Assembly: GCA_009692465.1 (NCBI GenBank)
Contig: SHZD01000024.1
Span: 1 to 43,537 of the forward strand
Source of the DNA: Myxococcales bacterium
Lineage (GTDB): Bacteria; Myxococcota_A; UBA9042
DNA: 43,537 nt
Direction of reading: 5' to 3'
The notes beneath the pieces are model-generated. The model searched no databases. It was not told where the DNA came from and saw only the letters and a list, made by a program, of their open reading frames with translations. Each line of letters opens with the position of its first letter. The first letter of the stretch is position 1. Below, piece after piece: positions 8,713 to 15,915 of this stretch. The position numbers were made by a program, and so were the translations under genes.

Positions 8713-10463
8713 AGCCCAAATGCACCTCCCGGTGGGTCGCGGCGATTGCCAGTTGCTGTGGCGCTGCTGTGTGCGGTTGTGCACCAGAGCCCCCGATCGC
8801 CCTGTATAGCGTGACGATTCCAGCGGTTGTGCGGGCGGGCAGCCCAGTTCAAGTGCACGGTCGCGGCCTTGCCGGCGCCAAACTGCGCTTGGTCGGGGCG
8901 CTCACGGACATCGATCTCGTGCAGACGGACAGCCGCGCCGACGGGAGCGAGATCGCCACAGGCAATTTACCTTTAGCCGGTCAGTGGCGTTCAGGTCAGC
9001 GGTTTGGCGGAGCCTGTCTCGTCGGCCACGATTGGAGCGGGTGGCAAGCGTGTGTGGCGGTCGATTGCCGATTTCGCACCGATTGGCGGGCGGGCAGTAT
9101 GGCCTTGGCCACTACAACCTTGGCTTGGGGGGCACCGGCACAGGTCGCCGCCGAGGACCTGCTGTTGCCCGGCGAGGGCGAGATGGCGGTCGATGTGGAC
9201 AACGGCATCACCGTCACTTCAGCGCAACTGACCACCAACCAAGCGTCAGGCCGCGGGTTGGGCACGATCGGGGTCGTCGCGCCCCACTGGACCGGCGTTA
9301 CCCCCGGTTTGCATCAGTGGCGCCTGCGGTTGCGTGGCAGCCACGCTGGTCAGCCATCGAACGGGCCATGGACAGCGACGATCGCGGTCACTTTGGCCAC
9401 GCCGACATTGGGATCTCCCGCAGGCCCGTCGCCGACTCTTCTGCGACGCGGCGACAAGATCCCTCTGATGATCGCCGCAGTTGCGCCTGGTGCCGAGCTG
9501 TTGGTCGGCGGTGATTGGCTGCCAGCATCGACTGGGGCCGCGCCGATCGCGCGCGCTTGGCAATTGCAGGCTCTGGCGATCACAGGACCGGCGACGATCG
9601 TGCCCAGTGCGTGGTACCTGACCCAAGTCCAGCCCATGCTCGATCTGGGCGCCCGGCGCCTGCTCGGGTCGGCGCGGCTGCGGGTTGCGAACGGCTCGGA
9701 CCACTGGCTGTCCGCGCCACTGGCCGTGGATTGGCAGCCCAAAACCATCCAACGTATTGAACTTGTTGGTGATGACGGCTGGGACGCAGCCCTGCAGCGA
9801 CTCGGCTTGCTCGCTGTGTCGGCCCAGGTTCGGCTGCGGTTGCTAAGCTACGTGCGCGGCTTCTTTGGCGGCTTGCCGGTCCAGATCGAATGGCGCACAG
9901 CGGTACCGATGCCGGGAGAGGTGTTGAGCGTGCACTTTTTGGACCGCGATCCCAATGGCCTTGGGCTGTTCGGCGCCGAAGCCGGTGCCGCTAAAGACGT
10001 AGGCAATCGCGATCTGGGCGAGACATTGGGCGGGCTTAACACGGCCGCACATGCGGCGGGCTTGGCAGCTTATGGTGGCATATTTGCGGGAGAAATATTG
10101 GGGTTTTCCCGCAAACTCCAGCCTGCTAGCGCCGCCGCCAGCCCTGAGTTGGATGCGATTTTGGGGCCTTGGTGTCCGCAATTGGGTGGGATTTCGGCGA
10201 CAGCGGCCGATGCCGTCAAAGCCAATGCCGCGATCGATCTAGTGGCCCACGTAGTCGCAGAGGTGACCGCGCACGAGATCGGCCACGCTTTGGGCCTAGC
10301 CGCCGACACGGCAGACGCCCATCACAGCGGAGACTCGCCCGGCTGGATCATGGACGCCGGAGCCGCAAGGCCGTTTGACGAGCGCGCCGGACTGGCCGGC
10401 GCCGCAATTTCCCAGTGGGGTCCAGTGGATTTGGCGTACTTACAGCAGATCTTTGCCAACTGA
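8709..10463 (+). CDS. Metzincin-like lipoprotein (putative zinc metalloprotease)
   Basis: Predicted surface or periplasmic lipoprotein. A basic n-region and hydrophobic stretch end in AVCGC (about residue 25). The C-terminal third has HEIGHALGLA (first His about residue 522), a zinc-protease HExxHxxG motif, and downstream GWIMDAG, which looks like the Met-turn of metzincins. The third zinc ligand is not where metzincins place it: position 11 is Ala with Asp at 12, and HH follows a few residues later. The middle consists of beta-rich segments that may be Ig-like. The frame opens at a TTG at 8682, but the TTG at 8709, overlapping the previous stop (TTGA) and preceded by GAGGGG, gives the better lipoprotein signal. 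Activity is inferred, not shown. Confidence 0.72.
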   Translation: MKPKCTSRWVAAIASCCGAAVCGCAPEPPIALYSVTIPAVVRAGSPVQVHGRGLAGAKLRLVGALTDIDLVQTDSRADGSEIATGNLPLAGQWRSGQRFGGACLVGHDWSGWQACVAVDCRFRTDWRAGSMALATTTLAWGAPAQVAAEDLLLPGEGEMAVDVDNGITVTSAQLTTNQASGRGLGTIGVVAPHWTGVTPGLHQWRLRLRGSHAGQPSNGPWTATIAVTLATPTLGSPAGPSPTLLRRGDKIPLMIAAVAPGAELLVGGDWLPASTGAAPIARAWQLQALAITGPATIVPSAWYLTQVQPMLDLGARRLLGSARLRVANGSDHWLSAPLAVDWQPKTIQRIELVGDDGWDAALQRLGLLAVSAQVRLRLLSYVRGFFGGLPVQIEWRTAVPMPGEVLSVHFLDRDPNGLGLFGAEAGAAKDVGNRDLGETLGGLNTAAHAAGLAAYGGIFAGEILGFSRKLQPASAAASPELDAILGPWCPQLGGISATAADAVKANAAIDLVAHVVAEVTAHEIGHALGLAADTADAHHSGDSPGWIMDAGAARPFDERAGLAGAAISQWGPVDLAYLQQIFAN

Positions 10464-10563
10464 CTCATCTACCTGCAGGTGTTGCTCGTCGCCGCTGGTT
10501 GCCGCAAGTTCGCAGTCGCGTCACGATGCCCGCGCGGCAAACGTGTCGCGATGGGCTCGTAGG

Positions 10564-11166
10564 ATGCTGTTTACTTCCACAATTCGCTCCACGGCTTGGC
10601 TGGGGGTCCTCGCCAGTACCGCCTGTACTCGCCCGCCCGCAACGCCGCAATCACCCATCGCCATCCAGTCTCCTTCAGCGAAAACCGAGTCCTTTGTGGC
10701 AGGCTCCGGCCCAGATGCCATCGCCAACCTGTTTCAGGGTCGCGCCGAAGTGACCATTGCCGGCCGCGAGCGCTCGCCAGTGATCACGGTGGAACTTGCG
10801 CGAACGCCTGACGAGCGCAGCCAAGGGTTGATGTTTCGCAAAGTGCTCGCCGCCGATGCAGGCATGTTGTTTGTGATGCCAGGCGACGACAGGTGGGGAT
10901 TCTACATGCGCAATACTTACATTAGTCTGGACATGCTGTTCGTCGACTCACAGGGTGAAGTGGTCGGCTTGCTTGCCAATGTGCCGCCGCTGACTGAAGA
11001 CACCCGCAAGGTTGAGCGACCGTCCCGCTATGTCTTGGAACTGGCGGCCCATCGCGCATCGGAACTGCGCATTGACGTTGGCACTCACCTGATCATTCGT
11101 CAATTGCCTGATGCTGGCCTGCCAGACCCCAGTTTGCCTGATGCGCCTACTCAGAGGTCGCCGTGA
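10564..11166 (+). CDS. DUF192 lipoprotein
   Basis: Predicted secreted or lipid-anchored protein of the DUF192 family. The domain runs from about residue 60 to 165: VELARTPDERSQGLMFRK, GMLFVMPGDDRWGFYMRNTYI, SLDMLFVDSQGEVV and RYVLELAA, all hallmark blocks. The frame is open far upstream, but translation most plausibly starts at the ATG at 10564, giving a basic n-region, a hydrophobic stretch and a cysteine (LASTAC) about residue 21. The lipobox is weak, with Ser at -3, so a plain signal peptide is possible. The stop overlaps the GTG start of the next gene by 4 bp. The molecular function of DUF192 is unsettled. Confidence 0.85.
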   Translation: MLFTSTIRSTAWLGVLASTACTRPPATPQSPIAIQSPSAKTESFVAGSGPDAIANLFQGRAEVTIAGRERSPVITVELARTPDERSQGLMFRKVLAADAGMLFVMPGDDRWGFYMRNTYISLDMLFVDSQGEVVGLLANVPPLTEDTRKVERPSRYVLELAAHRASELRIDVGTHLIIRQLPDAGLPDPSLPDAPTQRSP

Positions 11167-11765
11167 CACCGGCCGCCACAGCGCCCGAACCCGTGCCGAC
11201 CTGCACCGCGCTTGAAGCGATCGTGCAAGGCGACGCCCAACGTGTTGGGGCGCTCTTGCGCACGGCCGCCTGTGACAAGCCAACCCGCCAAGCTGCGCGA
11301 GCCCTTTTGACCCAAGTTTGGCAGTTGCATGTTGCGGATGAGCCCGAAGTCGCTCCAGCCGCCCAAGTTCCGTCAGACGTGGCGACAGTTGAAGACCCAA
11401 TCGCCACCGCCGCCCAATTCACGCAATTACTGGAATTGACGCGCCAACTTGAGGCTGTTCTGCGCAAGCTAGGGGATGACCGCGGCTCGGCGGCGAGACG
11501 CTTGCAAGACGTGCGCATTGCGCGGCCAATGCCCGATCGGGTGGCGGTGCCGCCGAGCGCTCGGCAGACCGCTAACTTAACCGCCGCCGTTGCCCGCCAC
11601 TTTTCGGCCTACGTGGCCCTTACTGCCGCCCGTCTGGATTGGTTTGAGCGCCGCTGCACGCAGTCCATGCCGACCCATGTGGCGGTGGTCAAGCAGCCTG
11701 TCGGCGAGAAAGAGCGCATAGATGTTGAATTGTTGCGCAAAGCTGGCAAATCAAAGTTTTCGTAG
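11163..11765 (+). CDS. Unknown protein translationally coupled to the DUF192 gene
   Basis: A 200-residue, alanine-rich, mostly helical protein that I do not recognise. It starts at GTG with a GTGA overlap on the stop of the DUF192 gene, which argues that it is real and co-translated. No signal peptide, membrane segment or metal-binding motif is evident; three cysteines are scattered. The C-terminal third (VARHFSAYVALTAARLDWFE to the end) is the most ordered-looking part, and the tail is basic (LLRKAGKSKFS). Confidence 0.65.
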   Translation: MTPAATAPEPVPTCTALEAIVQGDAQRVGALLRTAACDKPTRQAARALLTQVWQLHVADEPEVAPAAQVPSDVATVEDPIATAAQFTQLLELTRQLEAVLRKLGDDRGSAARRLQDVRIARPMPDRVAVPPSARQTANLTAAVARHFSAYVALTAARLDWFERRCTQSMPTHVAVVKQPVGEKERIDVELLRKAGKSKFS

Positions 11766-12111
11766 GGTCTGTGCGCAATCGAGTCGATTTCGCATCCCGA
11801 GGCGTTGCTTGCTTGTTCGGTCGCAAACTCGCGGCTTTGCACGCGCCCTGAGTTCGCGGTCCTGGCGCAAGGCAGTCGTCCTTTCGCAGGTCGTTTGGGG
11901 CCGCACTCTGGGCCGTCTAGGAGTTGCCTACCGTGCCCCCTGAGCCAATTGCGACTGAGATCTGGCGTCCGACTTGCGCCGTGGTATGCTCGCTGCCCCT
12001 AGCTTGGCGCAGTGGCGCTAGCCTTTGCGGGCAACTTGGCCGCGCGCAGTGTCCCTGCTTGGCGGACAACGGCGCAGTTGTGCAAGGAATGACGACGGGG
12101 CGGAGGGACGG
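11766..12111. other. 346-bp non-coding interval
   Basis: I see no convincing reading frame, repeat family member or RNA gene here. The only signal is the ribosome-binding site of the next gene at its right end (GGAGGG before the ATG at 12112). Confidence 0.45.
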
Positions 12112-12759
12112 ATGACAGCCGAACGGCGGGCTCAACTGCGTAAAGTCTCTTTGTTTCGCGGCCTTGGCGATGTCGACTGCGATGCCGTACTGGCAGTTAT
12201 GCGTCCGCGTCGGTTTGGCCTTGACGATATCGTTTTTGAGCAAGGCGATGTCGGCGACACGATGTTGGTCGTGGTCGAAGGGCGCTTGCGGGTTGAACTT
12301 TCCGACGGCCAAGGCAACACCACCGACGTGGGGTCGATCGGTTCGGATCAATTCGTCGGCGAAATGGCCGCATTTGACCCTGCACCGCGCTCGGCCACTG
12401 TGATTGCCGCGGCCGAGACCGTCGGCTACGAGCTCAGTGTCCACGCTCTGCGTGAGCTGCGGCGTACTTCACCGATAGCTGCGGCAGCGATCACTTCCGG
12501 TGTAATTTCCGATATCACCATGCGGCTGCGGACCATCAACGATCGGATTGAACGCGAGCTGAATCCCAATGCTGCCAAGGCGCGGTCGCAAGCGAGAGCA
12601 TCCGGCGTGCATATGCGCGACGGCGGCAATCCACAGGTTCGCAAGACTGGCGGAGCGATGCAGTCTGGCGTCGTCGCCTCAGCACAGACCGGAGCGCACA
12701 CCAAAATCGACGAAAAGACTGGCGTCGCCAAGTGGTTGTCTCGCCTTTTTGGCGGGTAA
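12112..12759 (+). CDS. Cyclic-nucleotide-binding-domain protein 1
   Basis: A 215-residue soluble protein with a CRP-type cNMP-binding fold at about residues 10-125: SLFRGLGDVDCDAVLAVM, VFEQGDVGDTMLVVVEGRLRV, then the phosphate-binding-cassette region FVGEMAAFDPAPRSATVIA. It has the G-E and R-S-A pattern expected for nucleotide binding. There is no helix-turn-helix or enzyme domain. The C-terminal 90 residues are low-complexity and end with a short hydrophobic/basic segment, WLSRLFGG. The start is chosen at the ATG with GGAGGG about 6 nt upstream rather than the longer open frame. It is followed 170 bp later by a second protein of the same type, which suggests a functional pair. Confidence 0.85.
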   Translation: MTAERRAQLRKVSLFRGLGDVDCDAVLAVMRPRRFGLDDIVFEQGDVGDTMLVVVEGRLRVELSDGQGNTTDVGSIGSDQFVGEMAAFDPAPRSATVIAAAETVGYELSVHALRELRRTSPIAAAAITSGVISDITMRLRTINDRIERELNPNAAKARSQARASGVHMRDGGNPQVRKTGGAMQSGVVASAQTGAHTKIDEKTGVAKWLSRLFGG

Positions 12760-12929
12760 TCGGCATAGCAATGGGTCCCAAGGTGGCGTCGACCTAAACG
12801 CTACCGCAGGTCGCCGATCTGGAGCTGATCACAGTGACTTCATAGAGTTGCTCATGGCCGGGTCCTCGAGCCCGCCCAAAGCCACCGTGCCCGCCTGCTG
12901 TGGGGCACTCCGCTGCAAGGATGTTGATC

Positions 12930-13541
12930 ATGGCCACCGTGGACCTGCGAAAACTTGGTTCTTTGCGCGACTACACCAATTCCGAACTGCGGCTGTTGGC
13001 GTCGGTGGCGCCGGCTCGCGAGTTCGCCTCTGGGGCCTCAATGTGCAAAGAGGGCACTAGTGGCCAATCGTGCTTTCTGCTGGCGATCGGCGAAGTCCAC
13101 GTCAAGCGCGTTTTTGAGGATGGCGAGCGCACTCTAGCGACGCTCAAGGCCGGTCAGATCGTGGGCCAGATGGCGCTGGTCGACCGCTCGCCGCGCTCTG
13201 CCTCGGTGGTTTCGCACGGCGACGTCATTGCTCTGGAACTGACCCGCGACGTTTTTGAGCGACTGCTCAAGGCATCCAGCCCGCTGGCGCTGCGTTTTCA
13301 AGAACAAATCGCCATGGCCGGTATCCGCCAACTGCGCATGGCTACTCAGCGATTGGGGACATTGCTGATCGAGCAGGGCCGCTCCGTCACCAAAGCGCCG
13401 CCGCGCACGACCCTGCAGCACATGCAAGCAGCCCTAGAAGAATGGGACATGTCGATGGACGAGCTCGACGGGGTCAAGGTTTCGGTTCCCGAGGGCATGA
13501 TGGGCGCCGACGAGCTCAAGTCCCGACGCGGCCCGCTCTAG
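12930..13541 (+). CDS. Cyclic-nucleotide-binding-domain protein 2
   Basis: A 203-residue paralogue-like neighbour of the previous gene. The cNMP-binding fold spans about residues 8-120: LGSLRDYTNSELRLLASV, CKEGTSGQSCFLLAIGEVHV and IVGQMALVDRSPRSASVV. The cassette has Q where E is usual (GQMAL for GEMAL), yet keeps R-S-A. A C-terminal helical region lacks any DNA-binding motif. The frame is open from a GTG at 12900 and there is an ATG at 12921; the ATG at 12930 with AAGG about 9 nt upstream is preferred. Its TAG stop (13539-13541) is the first three bases of a type C repeat. It is likely a sensor subunit without its own output domain. Confidence 0.83.
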   Translation: MATVDLRKLGSLRDYTNSELRLLASVAPAREFASGASMCKEGTSGQSCFLLAIGEVHVKRVFEDGERTLATLKAGQIVGQMALVDRSPRSASVVSHGDVIALELTRDVFERLLKASSPLALRFQEQIAMAGIRQLRMATQRLGTLLIEQGRSVTKAPPRTTLQHMQAALEEWDMSMDELDGVKVSVPEGMMGADELKSRRGPL

Positions 13542-13660
13542 AGAGCCGAGCAAATGGGCTTTGCTCGGTGTCTCTTTGCTTATTTCGTGGGTCGCGAGCT
13601 TGCGCCCGGGGCGTCAAGCCGCTCCGTGCCGCTGGGGAGGTTTCACCCTCGGTGCCTAAT
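13539..13660 (+). repeat. Type C stop-codon repeat, degenerate copy
   Basis: It begins with TAGAGAGCC, whose TAG is the stop of the upstream gene. A 9-bp perfect hairpin follows (CCGAGCAAA at 13546-13554, TTTGCTCGG at 13560-13568), extendable by AGAGA/TCTCT. Then comes the shared core TTTCGTGGGTCGCGAGC and CCGCTCC. It matches the copies at 43263 and 43399 well to about 13625. A second core-like piece (TTGTTTCGTGGGTCGC) lies near 13708-13730. The hairpin could act as a terminator, though no clear T-run follows. Confidence 0.75.
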
Positions 13661-13921
13661 AGGTCGCCCATCGCCGGACCTGACTTTTTGACAGCGCTCA
13701 GGGTCCCTTGGCTTGTTTCGTGGGTCGCGTGCGACCGCCACAGACATCTCGCGCTGGCATTCTCATTGGCAATTTGATTTTGGGGCTTCGCGCAAGCTGG
13801 GTTGGCACCTAGGCAACCGCTTTTAGTGCACGCTTATTGCCTCTGAGCGTGCTACTTTCACCATCGGTGCGCGCGAGCGTGGCACTATCGAACCCTGCGC
13901 CCGCCCATTACGATCCACGCT

Positions 13922-15106
13922 ATGGTTCGCGGCTCCCATGGAATGCCCGCTGAGATCAGTTTGAATTTTATGGCCAACGCTCCCGATATCGCCGCCGATC
14001 CCGCCATTGCCGTCCTGCCTGCCGTGCCGCAGTCGTACGTGAAGCCGTTTTGTGTTGGCCCGGTGACCATTGCCCAGCCATTCGTGTTGGCGCCGATGTC
14101 GGGCGTCACCGATTCACCGTTCCGGCGCACCGTGCACGCCGCCAGTGGTTCGACCATCGGCCTGTTTGTCACCGAGTTTATTTCCGTTGAAGGTCTTTCG
14201 CGCCGAAATCTCAAAAGTGCCATGCGCTTGGCTTTCGATCCTGCTATCGAACGACCCTTGGCCGTGCAGATTTTTGGCGCCGACATTGCGCGCATGGTCA
14301 ACGCTGCCGAAATGGTGGCTGATCACGGCGCGCAAATTGTCGATATCAATTGCGGCTGTCCCGCACCTAAGGTTGTTCGGCGCGGCGGTGGCGCCGAGTT
14401 GCTGCGGCAAGGCGATCACTTGGCGAAAATGGTGGCCGCAACGGCACTGGCGGTGAAGGTGCCAGTCACGGTCAAAATTCGCTCAGGCTGGAGTGCTGAA
14501 TCGATTAATGCCGTTGAAATTGCAAAAAAATGTGAGGATGCCGGCGCGCAGATGATCACGGTTCACGGCCGGACCCGGATGCAACTGTACACGGGCTTTG
14601 CCGATTGGAACGTGGTCGATGCCGTCGCCGGGGCTGTTCGCGTACCGGTTCTGGGGTCTGGCGACGTCGGTTCGCCCGCCGAGGCCCTGATGCGCTTGCG
14701 CACCACTCGCGCCGCCGGGGTGATGATCGGCCGCGCCGCGATCATGAATCCTTGGATCTTTGGTCAGATCGACGACGCGGTTCGCGGTTTAGCCGTGCGC
14801 GAAGTGACGCTGAGCGATCGCGTGGCCTTGTTGCGCAGTTTTCGTGATCTCCAGCGCGAGCGAATGCCCGAAAATGCGATTCCCGGCCGGATCAAGCAAC
14901 TGCTGGCCCGGATGACCAAGGGCTTCGCTCACGGCACGCTGTTGCGCGAAAAAGCGATGCGCGCGACGACCACGGACGAAATGTTTGAGTGGATTGAGAG
15001 TTTTTTTGACGCCTTGCAGCAAGGCGGCCTGAGTCAATGGTGCGACCGCGCCCGCGGGGTGGATTCGGCGGGCGTGCTGGCCACTGATGCAGAAAATCTC
15101 GCCTAA
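13922..15106 (+). CDS. dusB: tRNA-dihydrouridine synthase, DusB type
   Basis: FMN-dependent enzyme that reduces uridines to dihydrouridine in tRNA. A TIM-barrel begins with LAPMSGVTDSPFRR (about residue 57). The catalytic cysteine lies in DINCGCPAPKVVRRGGGAEL (Cys about 146). MITVHGRTRMQLYTGFADW, VPVLGSGDV and GVMIGRAAIMNPWIF are standard Dus blocks, and a C-terminal helical domain follows. At 394 aa it is longer than E. coli DusB because of a leader of about 40 residues before the barrel. The start may instead be one of the ATGs at 13943 or 13970; none has a clear ribosome site. It is preceded by 380 bp containing repeat copies. Confidence 0.93.
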   Translation: MVRGSHGMPAEISLNFMANAPDIAADPAIAVLPAVPQSYVKPFCVGPVTIAQPFVLAPMSGVTDSPFRRTVHAASGSTIGLFVTEFISVEGLSRRNLKSAMRLAFDPAIERPLAVQIFGADIARMVNAAEMVADHGAQIVDINCGCPAPKVVRRGGGAELLRQGDHLAKMVAATALAVKVPVTVKIRSGWSAESINAVEIAKKCEDAGAQMITVHGRTRMQLYTGFADWNVVDAVAGAVRVPVLGSGDVGSPAEALMRLRTTRAAGVMIGRAAIMNPWIFGQIDDAVRGLAVREVTLSDRVALLRSFRDLQRERMPENAIPGRIKQLLARMTKGFAHGTLLREKAMRATTTDEMFEWIESFFDALQQGGLSQWCDRARGVDSAGVLATDAENLA

Positions 15107-15165
15107 TTGTACCTAGTTGCTGCTCTTTACGCCCACCTGACCCTAGCAGCAAAGGCGCGCGCCCA

Positions 15166-15522
15166 CTAAGCCTCGGCGGCCGCCGCGCCGGCTCCACTGC
15201 CGCATTTGGCTGCGCCAGATTCAGCGGTGGTCGAAGTGCCATTGGTAACCGTGGCTGCAGTCCCATTCGCAGCCGTGGCTGGGGTCTCGCTCGAAGCCGG
15301 AGCGACCGTGCCCGCCCCATCCGCAGCCGGTTCCGATTTTTTGCTAGAATAATCCGAAGCATACCAGCCCGAACCCCGCAGGTGAAAGGTGCCGCCGGTG
15401 ATCAGGCGCTCGCAGCCCGTATCCGCACACTGTGGGCACTGAGCGCCTGCCGCTTCGGTAATGCGCTGTTTCTTTTCAAAACGATGGTCACAAGCGTTGC
15501 AGCGATAGTCGTAGTTGGGCAT
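15166..15522 (-). CDS. FmdB-family zinc-ribbon protein
   Basis: A small cytoplasmic protein (118 aa) with the N-terminal FmdB regulatory-type zinc ribbon: MPNYDYRCNACDHRFE, then QCPQCADTGCERLI, giving C-x2-C and C-x2-C pairs, followed by FHLRGSGWYASDY, which is characteristic of the family. The C-terminal half (after residue 65) is a low-complexity Ala/Thr/Gly tail ending in Glu-Ala. The start is the ATG at 15520-15522, with AGGAG about 6 nt upstream. The role of the family is poorly known; zinc binding is expected. It is convergent with dusB, with only 59 bp between the stops. Confidence 0.88.
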   Translation of the reverse strand: MPNYDYRCNACDHRFEKKQRITEAAGAQCPQCADTGCERLITGGTFHLRGSGWYASDYSSKKSEPAADGAGTVAPASSETPATAANGTAATVTNGTSTTAESGAAKCGSGAGAAAAEA

Positions 15523-15915
15523 GGATGCTCCTGAACAGGCTGAGGTTGGCGCTCTCGCCGTCAAACGCAAAACAAAGCCGCATGGACAGGGACTGTCAAG
15601 GCTAGGCCGAGACCGCGATCCTCGGCTTTGGGCGCATGTCTGCGTTCAGCCACGGTGCGGCGATCGCCGTCACGAGCAAACATCATGAAATGCCAACACT
15701 GTTAGCATCGGCGGTCGCGCTTTTTTCCGCCATCGTGGTGCTTTGTCATGGAAAATGGCCACACGCCCTTTGAGTTTTCACCAAACGTCGTTTATCCTCG
15801 CGCGCCCTTGCACCGACGAGTCTGTCGCGTTGCACTCAATTGCATCATAATTTTAGCTAGTTTTGTCGTGGCCGTAGGTGTTTTGTGTGCGGCGCGCGTG
15901 GCAGGGAGTGGCTCG
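15523..15915. other. 393-bp divergent non-coding interval
   Basis: This lies between the FmdB-type gene (minus) and the cupredoxin lipoprotein (plus). The plus frame stays open from an ATG at 15748 but reads as an atypical hydrophobic leader, so I place the real start at 15916. I see no repeat element here. Promoters for both genes must lie in it, but no boxes were convincing. Confidence 0.45.

Noticed and set aside
13546..13568. Rho-independent terminator after the second cNMP gene
   Set aside because: The hairpin is good but no T-run follows; kept only as part of the type C repeat.
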